DNA from: Neisseriaceae bacterium
Lineage (GTDB): Bacteria; Pseudomonadota; Gammaproteobacteria; Burkholderiales; UBA11063
Direction: 5' to 3'
Assembly (NCBI GenBank): GCA_947441745.1
Contig: CANEUJ010000039.1
Coordinates: 1 to 12,138, forward strand
Length of the DNA stretch: 12,138 nucleotides
In this document: piece after piece, positions 7,578 to 12,138 of the stretch
How the letters are laid out: the number at the start of each line of letters is the position of its first letter
Position numbering within the stretch: position 1 is the stretch's first letter
Made by a program: the position numbers and the translations under genes
The notes under the pieces: model-generated
Told to the model about the DNA's origin: nothing
Database searches by the model: none
Seen by the model: the letters and a program-made list of their open reading frames with translations, nothing else

Positions 7578-8231
7578 TTAAGCCCCTTTTTTATAAGCTA
7601 TGGTTAGTCCATCTGCAATTGGTAACATGCAAATATCTACTCGCGGATCATTCTTTATTATTTCATTTAATTTTTTTATTGCTAATGCCGAGTTTGAAGG
7701 TTTTTCTTCTAATACAGCACCTTTAAATAAAACATTATCTACCAAAATTAAACCACCAACCCTTACTAATTGATAACAATATTCATAGTATGCTGGATAA
7801 TCAGTTTTATTAGCATCAATAAAAGCAATGTCAAACTGTTCGCTGTTGGCAATAAGTTTAGCACATGATGAGATTGCAGATCCCACTATTACTCTAATTT
7901 GTTTCTCAACATTAGCTTCACTCCAAAATTCTCGAGCGATTTTTAGATATTCATTATTCAGGTCAAGTGCAGTAACGTGACCGTCAGTTCCCATGGCTAA
8001 AGCCATACTAAGAGAGCTATATCCAGTAAATACTCCAAGCTCCAGATAGCGTTTTGCACCTATCATTTTGGCAAGTAACCCCATAAGCTGACCTTGATCA
8101 ACTGATATCTGCATCTGCCGATTTGAAAGCTTCGCCGTCTCGTTTCTTAGTTTGATAAGTACCGAGTGTTCTCGCACTCCAAAATCTACTGCGTATTGAT
8201 ACAATTCTTCACTAAGTACTGTTTTTGACAT
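7578..8231 (-). CDS. SAM-dependent O-methyltransferase, caffeoyl-CoA/COMT type
   Basis: This is a 217-residue class I methyltransferase of the metal-dependent O-methyltransferase family (Pfam Methyltransf_3, from memory). The N-terminal helix pair (SVLIKLRNETAKL) precedes MQISVDQGQ (40-48), motif I YLELGVFTGYSS (62-73), the acidic ribose contact D90 (TALDLN), FIDANK (137-142) and VDNVLFKG (164-171), then LPIADGLTIAYKK at the end. Metal ligands by family alignment are D139, D165 and N166, all present. The family methylates catechols, caffeoyl-CoA and similar hydroxyl groups in plants and bacteria, and one Bacillus member (TrmR) methylates hydroxyuridine in tRNA; the substrate here cannot be read from sequence. 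Its ATG abuts the stop of the DUF3460-like gene with no good ribosome site, so translation probably depends on the upstream gene. Confidence 0.88.
   Translation of the reverse strand: MSKTVLSEELYQYAVDFGVREHSVLIKLRNETAKLSNRQMQISVDQGQLMGLLAKMIGAKRYLELGVFTGYSSLSMALAMGTDGHVTALDLNNEYLKIAREFWSEANVEKQIRVIVGSAISSCAKLIANSEQFDIAFIDANKTDYPAYYEYCYQLVRVGGLILVDNVLFKGAVLEEKPSNSALAIKKLNEIIKNDPRVDICMLPIADGLTIAYKKGA
7583..7588 (-). promoter_or_regulatory. Ribosome binding site of tolR, inside the methyltransferase gene
   Basis: On the coding strand AAGGGG ends 5 bases before the tolR ATG and is part of the Lys-Gly codons at the methyltransferase C terminus. This fixes the tolR start and indicates that tolR translation is coupled to the upstream gene. 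Confidence 0.65.
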
Positions 8232-8444
8232 TTATTTAGCATCACTTGAGTAATCAAAGTAAGCATATCCATGTTTAGGTGCTGAACTATCTTTATAAGT
8301 TTGTTGTTCTTCATTATCAATAAAATCTTTATCCCACCAAGTGCTTCTTAATTGTTTTTGTGTATCTTTAATTTGAGGCTTTTTTTGTAACAGCTGGTTA
8401 ATAAATGTATCAACTTCTGAAACAAATTTTCTATCTAATGCCAT
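8232..8444 (-). CDS. DUF3460-like small protein of unknown function
   Basis: This small gene encodes 70 residues. The product has a short helical N terminus (SEVDTFINQLLQKKPQIKD), a central WWDKDF (36-41), a charged Gln/Glu-rich stretch and a C terminus with SSAPKHGYAYFDY. The pattern of a FINQL-like helix, a W-W-D-K core and a Pro-Lys...Tyr-x-Tyr tail is what I recall for DUF3460, a family mostly seen in Betaproteobacteria. There is no signal peptide, membrane helix or metal motif, so it is probably cytoplasmic. A good ribosome site (AAGGAA about 7 bases before the ATG) and tight spacing on both sides (18 bases after the oxygenase, 0 before the methyltransferase) show that it is a real gene within the operon. 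Function is unknown; the family label is from memory. Confidence 0.75.
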   Translation of the reverse strand: MALDRKFVSEVDTFINQLLQKKPQIKDTQKQLRSTWWDKDFIDNEEQQTYKDSSAPKHGYAYFDYSSDAK

Positions 8445-8462
8445 TTATATTTCCTTAAAAAA

Positions 8463-9305
8463 TTATTTCTTAGTCCCTATTTGTTTTAAGCGTTCTTGTA
8501 GAAAAGATCCTGCAGTATAGCGTGATGATAATACTACTTCAGGTCTGGCGTGCAAAAATAGTGGAATTGAATATCTTGATTTTAAACGGTTTTCATCAGT
8601 TGGGTTTATAACGCGGTGAATAGTTGATTTATAAAAACCATCAGTTGCTTCTTGTAACATATCGCTAATATTAATTGATAACATTCCAGGATCTACAGGA
8701 ACTTCAATCCAGTTGCCATTTTTGTCTTGAAGCTCAAGTCCTGACTCGGATGCTGCCACTAAAACCGTCAGAAGATTAATGTCAGTATGTGCATTAGCCC
8801 GTATAGCACCATGAGCTTCATCACCTTTTAAAGGCGGATAATGAAGTATACGCATTAAAATTTGTTCTGAATCTTTTATCATATTTGATAATGGCTCAGT
8901 TAGTCTATCTCGAATATTTGATGGAAGATTGTCTTCCGCCCATCCTAATAAAGTAACTGCAATATCAGTCATTTGTAATTGCAAGTCTTTGGTTTTGTCA
9001 GTTAGCTCTTTTGGGTATTGTCCCCAAGGGTAATAATGATAAAATTCTTTGATATCTTTGATATTATAACCCACTGCAGTTTCTGAAGTGCTTATTGGAA
9101 ATAAACCATCTTGAGTATCATTGTTGTATAAGTAATTCATCTTATAATCAGATGCAAAAAACTTTGCCCATTCGTTAAATACCTCTTTAACCAAACTATA
9201 ATCAATAGGATGATTTTTAATTACTGCAAACCCTGTATTAATAAGTGAATTGGCAAAATCTTTACTCGCTGTCTGTGATTTAAAATCTACTTGTGTTACT
9301 TGCAT
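8463..9305 (-). CDS. 2-oxoglutarate/Fe(II)-dependent oxygenase, isopenicillin N synthase-like
   Basis: This 280-residue non-heme iron oxygenase belongs to the plant/IPNS-type dioxygenase family. The N-terminal DIOX_N-like part (about 1-90) has GFAVIKNHPID (25-35), resembling the GF...NHG motif. The double-stranded beta-helix core carries the iron triad H173-x-D175 (AHTDINLLTVL) and H230 (STIHRVINP). R244 and S246 (SRYSIP) would anchor 2-oxoglutarate, and FLHARPE follows. All key residues are intact. Known relatives hydroxylate, desaturate or ring-close small molecules; the substrate here is unknown. There are no adjoining NRPS or other antibiotic genes, so penicillin-type synthesis is not implied. 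The gene starts 8 bases after the mnmA stop with AGGAA overlapping that stop, so it is cotranscribed with mnmA. Homologues of this size occur in several proteobacteria as uncharacterised proteins. Confidence 0.85.
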   Translation of the reverse strand: MQVTQVDFKSQTASKDFANSLINTGFAVIKNHPIDYSLVKEVFNEWAKFFASDYKMNYLYNNDTQDGLFPISTSETAVGYNIKDIKEFYHYYPWGQYPKELTDKTKDLQLQMTDIAVTLLGWAEDNLPSNIRDRLTEPLSNMIKDSEQILMRILHYPPLKGDEAHGAIRANAHTDINLLTVLVAASESGLELQDKNGNWIEVPVDPGMLSINISDMLQEATDGFYKSTIHRVINPTDENRLKSRYSIPLFLHARPEVVLSSRYTAGSFLQERLKQIGTKK

Positions 9306-9313
9306 ATATATTC

Positions 9314-10363
9314 CTAATTAATTATTCCACCACCAAGGCATAGTGCATTATCATATATAACTACTGATTGCCCTGGGGTAATTGCCCACTGTGGCTTCTC
9401 AAATTCCAAATGTAGCTTATCCCCATCATACGATAACGTGCATGGAGCATCTGCCATTCTATATCTAGTTTTGGCACTATAGCGTCCTTCAATTGGATTT
9501 TGCTCAAGCCCAAAACTTAATTGATTCGCCCAAAGTTCTTTTTTAAAGAGTAGGGGATTGTCATGACCTTGAACTACTATCAATTCATTATTATCTAGGT
9601 TTTTATCTGCTACAAACCAAGGTTCGCCTTGTCCGCCAATTCCAAGCCCTTTACGTTGCCCAAGGGTATAGTACATAAGTCCCATGTGCTCACCCATGAT
9701 TTTACCATCAGGGGTAATCATGCGTCCAGGAATTGTTGGCATATAACGTTTTAAAAACTGACGAAATGGTTGTTCCCCAATAAAGCAAATACCAGTGCTA
9801 TCTTTTTTATTTGCTGTTGGAAGCTTTAGTTTTGCAGCAATTTGGCGTATTTCAGGTTTAGTTATATGGGCTAATGGAAATAGGGCTCTACTTATCTGGT
9901 ATTGATTTAATCGATAGAGAAAGTAGCTTTGATCTTTATTTTTGTCAGTAGCTTTGGCTAAGACTGATTTATCATTTCGAGATACCTTGTCTACATAATG
10001 ACCAGTAGCTATATAGTCAGCACCAATATTAATAGCATGATCAAGAAAGGATTTGAATTTAATCTCTGAGTTGCATAGAATATCTGGGTTTGGAGTACGT
10101 CCATTCTGATATTCTTCTAGAAAATAACTAAAAACTCTATCTTTATATTCTTTAGCGAAATTAACTATTTCGATATCAATTCCAAGGCAATCAGCAACAG
10201 CTATTGCATCTAAGCTATCTTCTTTAATAGTGCAGTATTCATCATCTTCAAATCCCTCCCAGTTTTGCATAAATATTCCAAGAACATCATAACCTTGTTC
10301 TTTTAGTAAATACGCAGCAACGGATGAGTCAACACCACCAGATAAACCAACGACAACTTTCAT
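9314..10363 (-). CDS. mnmA: tRNA-uridine 2-sulfurtransferase MnmA
   Basis: MnmA thiolates the wobble uridine (U34) of tRNA-Lys, -Glu and -Gln, using ATP and sulfur relayed from a cysteine desulfurase. From the chosen ATG the protein is 349 residues. It has the PP-loop SGGVDSS (8-14), the catalytic pair C97 (NPDILCN) and C193 (STGICFIGE), the DQSYFLY motif (144-150), the central GLMYYTLGQRKGLGIGG stretch and a C-terminal beta-barrel ending in AITPGQSVVIYDNALCLGGGII. All are canonical and length is normal. An in-frame TTG at 10369 would add two residues; I prefer the ATG at 10363 because it gives the usual MKVVVGLSGG start. The gene is the first of a seven-gene run to tolB, and its promoter should lie in the 113-base gap after the Kef gene. 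Confidence 0.94.
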   Translation of the reverse strand: MKVVVGLSGGVDSSVAAYLLKEQGYDVLGIFMQNWEGFEDDEYCTIKEDSLDAIAVADCLGIDIEIVNFAKEYKDRVFSYFLEEYQNGRTPNPDILCNSEIKFKSFLDHAINIGADYIATGHYVDKVSRNDKSVLAKATDKNKDQSYFLYRLNQYQISRALFPLAHITKPEIRQIAAKLKLPTANKKDSTGICFIGEQPFRQFLKRYMPTIPGRMITPDGKIMGEHMGLMYYTLGQRKGLGIGGQGEPWFVADKNLDNNELIVVQGHDNPLLFKKELWANQLSFGLEQNPIEGRYSAKTRYRMADAPCTLSYDGDKLHLEFEKPQWAITPGQSVVIYDNALCLGGGIIN

Positions 10364-10398
10364 ATCCAAAATTTACTCTATATTATAATTTAGACTAC

Positions 10399-10407
10399 AT
10401 TTTACCA
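10399..10407 (-). promoter_or_regulatory. Possible extended -10 promoter of the mnmA-tolB operon
   Basis: On the - strand TGGTAAAAT reads as TGn followed by TAAAAT, an extended -10 element. It would start transcription about 29 bases before the mnmA ATG. No good -35 hexamer is seen at 16-18 bases; GTGCCA is the nearest. A second TATAAT (10387-10382) lies closer to the gene but leaves a very short leader. In AT-rich DNA both may be chance matches. Confidence 0.3.
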
Positions 10408-10447
10408 GAAAAATAGTATTATGGCACTAAATACTTATAGGTGATGA

Positions 10448-10469
10448 TATCATTATTTCTAAAATGATA
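10448..10469. repeat. Weak AT-rich hairpin just downstream of the Kef gene
   Basis: TATCATT (10448-10454) and AATGATA (10463-10469) form a 7-bp stem with an 8-base loop, beginning about 8 bases after the Kef stop codon. It overlaps the palindrome ATGATATCAT (10444-10453). There is no GC-rich stem and no clear T-run, so a terminator role is uncertain. Confidence 0.3.
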
Positions 10470-10476
10470 CTTGCTT

Positions 10477-12138
10477 TTATGTGGCTTGTGCTTTATTTAT
10501 GGTTTTTAGATCTGCAGTTATTATTTCTTCAAGTTCTTTATTATGGTTTTCTGATTCAGTAATATAATCTCCAATGGTTTTTTTAACTTCACTAATATAA
10601 TCATCTGTAAATTTTCCATCATATAAGTGTGCCATTTTTAACAAACTTTCTTCATCACTTTGTTTAAACTTAGCTGTCAGGTTACTAGCAACATTTGCTG
10701 TAAATCCGAGAGTGGTAAGAGTGTGAGTAGCCATATTTAATGCACTATCAAAAGTTTCTCGATATATATCTTTAAATGCAACCCCTTTTTTTATAGCATC
10801 GTAAACATTGGTTCGGCTATGAACACGCATTAAAATTTTTATATCTGGGTAGGTGTTATTGACGATTCCTGCAATTTGTAATGCCGCTTCAGAGTCATCA
10901 ATAGCCAATATAAGTACTTTAGCATGGCTAAGACCAGCTGTATTTAAAAGTTCTATACGTTTAGCATCACCAAAGAAGACCTTAAAGCCGAATTTTCTTA
11001 GATTTTCTACTTGATTTGGATCAATATCTAATACCGTAGTTCCAATTTTATTGGCAACCATAATACGACCAACAACCTGCCCAAAGCGACCAAAACCAGC
11101 AATTATCACTGGGTTTTCTTGTCCAACAATGTCTGATTCTTGGTTTGTTTGAACTTTTGATAAATATGGTTCGATAGCTTTTTCATAAAAAAGCATTATA
11201 AGTGGAGTTATTAACATAGATAATGCTACTACAGCAACTAGTTCCTTAGATAAGTCACTGGTTAATATTTCCTCCTGTGTTGCATAAGAAAGTAAAACAA
11301 AGCAGAATTCACCACCTTGTGCCAGAATCATTGAAGTCATTAAATTATCACGTAATTGTTTTTTAAATATGCTACCCAAAATAAATAATACTAGAAATTT
11401 GGTTATTACTAATAAAAATACTAGACATAGTATTAAAGCTAAATGCTGACTTATTAGTAAGAAGTTTATATTACTACCAACTGATATAAAGAATAACCCA
11501 AGAAGCAACCCCTTAAATGGTTGAATATCAGCTTCTAATTCATGGCGATACTCACTTTCAGCAAGAACTACTCCAGCTAAGAATGCCCCTAACGCAGGTG
11601 ATAGACCAACATATTGCATTGCAAGAGATATTCCAATCACCAATAATAGAGCAAGTGCTGTAAATGCTTCATGAAGTTTACTGCTTGCAATAAATTTAAA
11701 GATTGGTTTAACTAGATATTTACCAGATATTATAATAGCCCCAATTAATGAAATAATTAGAATGCTTTGTTTGATTCCAGATAAGCTATTAGCGTTCAAA
11801 TTAGATACTTTGCTACTTAATAAAGGAAATATTGATAGCATAGGTATTACCGCAATATCCTGAAATAGAAGCACCGCAAATATTGTGCTACCTGCTTCAA
11901 GTTTGATCCAGCCTTTTTCATTAAGCATTTGTAATACAATTGCTGTAGATGATGAAGTAAAAATCATACCAATAGCTATTGCACTAGCATTAGACAGACC
12001 AAAAAATTTAGCTATTAAGGTAATTACTCCAATAGTCAATATGACTTGTAATCCACCGGTAAATAATAATGGTTTTCTAAGCTCCCAAAGCATAGCAGGA
12101 CGTAGTTCAAGCCCTACTAGGAATAGCATCATAACTAC
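10477..12138 (-). CDS. Kef-type K+/H+ antiporter (KefB/KefC family), 5' end cut by the window
   Basis: This is a glutathione-gated potassium efflux antiporter of the CPA2 family, acting in the inner membrane to acidify the cytoplasm during electrophile stress. The visible 553 residues start inside a membrane helix (VVMMLFLVGLELRP), so the real start lies beyond the right edge; the ATGs at 12132 and 12129 are internal. Numbering from 12132, the transport domain has FQDIAVIP (90-97) with the ion-binding D92 and LGAFLAGVVLAESEY (181-195). The acidic regulatory loop HELEADIQPFKG (197-208) matches the Kef inhibitory loop. The RCK/TrkA-N domain begins with GFGRFG (346-351) and LDIDPNQV; YRETFDSAL (457-465) matches the region of the Kef ligand site. 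KefB versus KefC cannot be settled, and no kefF-like oxidoreductase is seen. Confidence 0.88.
   Translation of the reverse strand, partial: VVMMLFLVGLELRPAMLWELRKPLLFTGGLQVILTIGVITLIAKFFGLSNASAIAIGMIFTSSSTAIVLQMLNEKGWIKLEAGSTIFAVLLFQDIAVIPMLSIFPLLSSKVSNLNANSLSGIKQSILIISLIGAIIISGKYLVKPIFKFIASSKLHEAFTALALLLVIGISLAMQYVGLSPALGAFLAGVVLAESEYRHELEADIQPFKGLLLGLFFISVGSNINFLLISQHLALILCLVFLLVITKFLVLFILGSIFKKQLRDNLMTSMILAQGGEFCFVLLSYATQEEILTSDLSKELVAVVALSMLITPLIMLFYEKAIEPYLSKVQTNQESDIVGQENPVIIAGFGRFGQVVGRIMVANKIGTTVLDIDPNQVENLRKFGFKVFFGDAKRIELLNTAGLSHAKVLILAIDDSEAALQIAGIVNNTYPDIKILMRVHSRTNVYDAIKKGVAFKDIYRETFDSALNMATHTLTTLGFTANVASNLTAKFKQSDEESLLKMAHLYDGKFTDDYISEVKKTIGDYITESENHNKELEEIITADLKTINKAQAT

Noticed and set aside
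8463..9305. Beta-lactam biosynthesis gene (isopenicillin N synthase)
   Set aside because: The protein has the general iron and 2-oxoglutarate residues of a broad family, and there is no NRPS, expandase or related gene nearby.
10364..10369. TTG at 10369 as the mnmA start
   Set aside because: It adds only Met-Asp before an ATG that gives the usual start close to the PP-loop; the ATG at 10363 is more likely.
12127..12132. ATGs at 12132 and 12129 as the Kef gene start
   Set aside because: They lie in the middle of the conserved VVMMLFLVGLEL membrane helix; the N-terminal helix must be outside the window.

Overview
The window is an ordinary-looking stretch of AT-rich proteobacterial chromosome, roughly one third G+C by eye. 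It is densely coded, with 12 protein genes in two convergent blocks. I see no rRNA, tRNA, CRISPR array, transposase or phage gene. The TMP kinase, the DNA polymerase delta' subunit with its zinc cysteines, the YaeR and YbdG homologues and the Tol proteins place it in the Gamma/Betaproteobacteria. A 70-residue protein resembling DUF3460, which I recall mainly from Betaproteobacteria, tips the balance towards a low-G+C betaproteobacterium, for example an Aquella-like member of Neisseriales. This placement is an inference, not a match I could verify.

Left block, + strand, positions 1-5046: tmk (5' end outside the window) and holB overlap by 8 bases. They are followed by a YaeR-type glyoxalase-fold protein, the two-ATPase ABC-F protein Uup, and a YbdG-type mechanosensitive channel that starts one base after the uup stop codon. 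The block mixes dTMP supply, replisome loading, ribosome or DNA-structure maintenance and osmotic protection.

The two blocks converge on a 145-base spacer (5047-5191). It holds a compact set of inverted repeats bounded by a 9-base direct repeat, and looks like a dispersed palindromic element.

Right block, - strand, 10363 down to 5192: mnmA, a 2-oxoglutarate/Fe(II) oxygenase, the DUF3460-like gene, a caffeoyl-CoA-type O-methyltransferase, tolR, tolA and tolB. Gaps are 0-18 bases, and two junctions have the stop codon directly abutting the next ATG, so this is very probably one operon. The Tol part is incomplete: neither tolQ nor pal is present, and tolR is instead coupled to the methyltransferase. 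Upstream, a Kef-type K+/H+ antiporter gene, also on the - strand, runs off the right edge.

The best candidate for something new is the mnmA-oxygenase-DUF3460-methyltransferase group joined to a split Tol system. The sequence supports the linkage. Any shared function, such as tRNA wobble modification or envelope control, is a hypothesis. A G7 tract inside tolA that could act as a slippage site, and the palindromic element at 5060-5160, also deserve checking.
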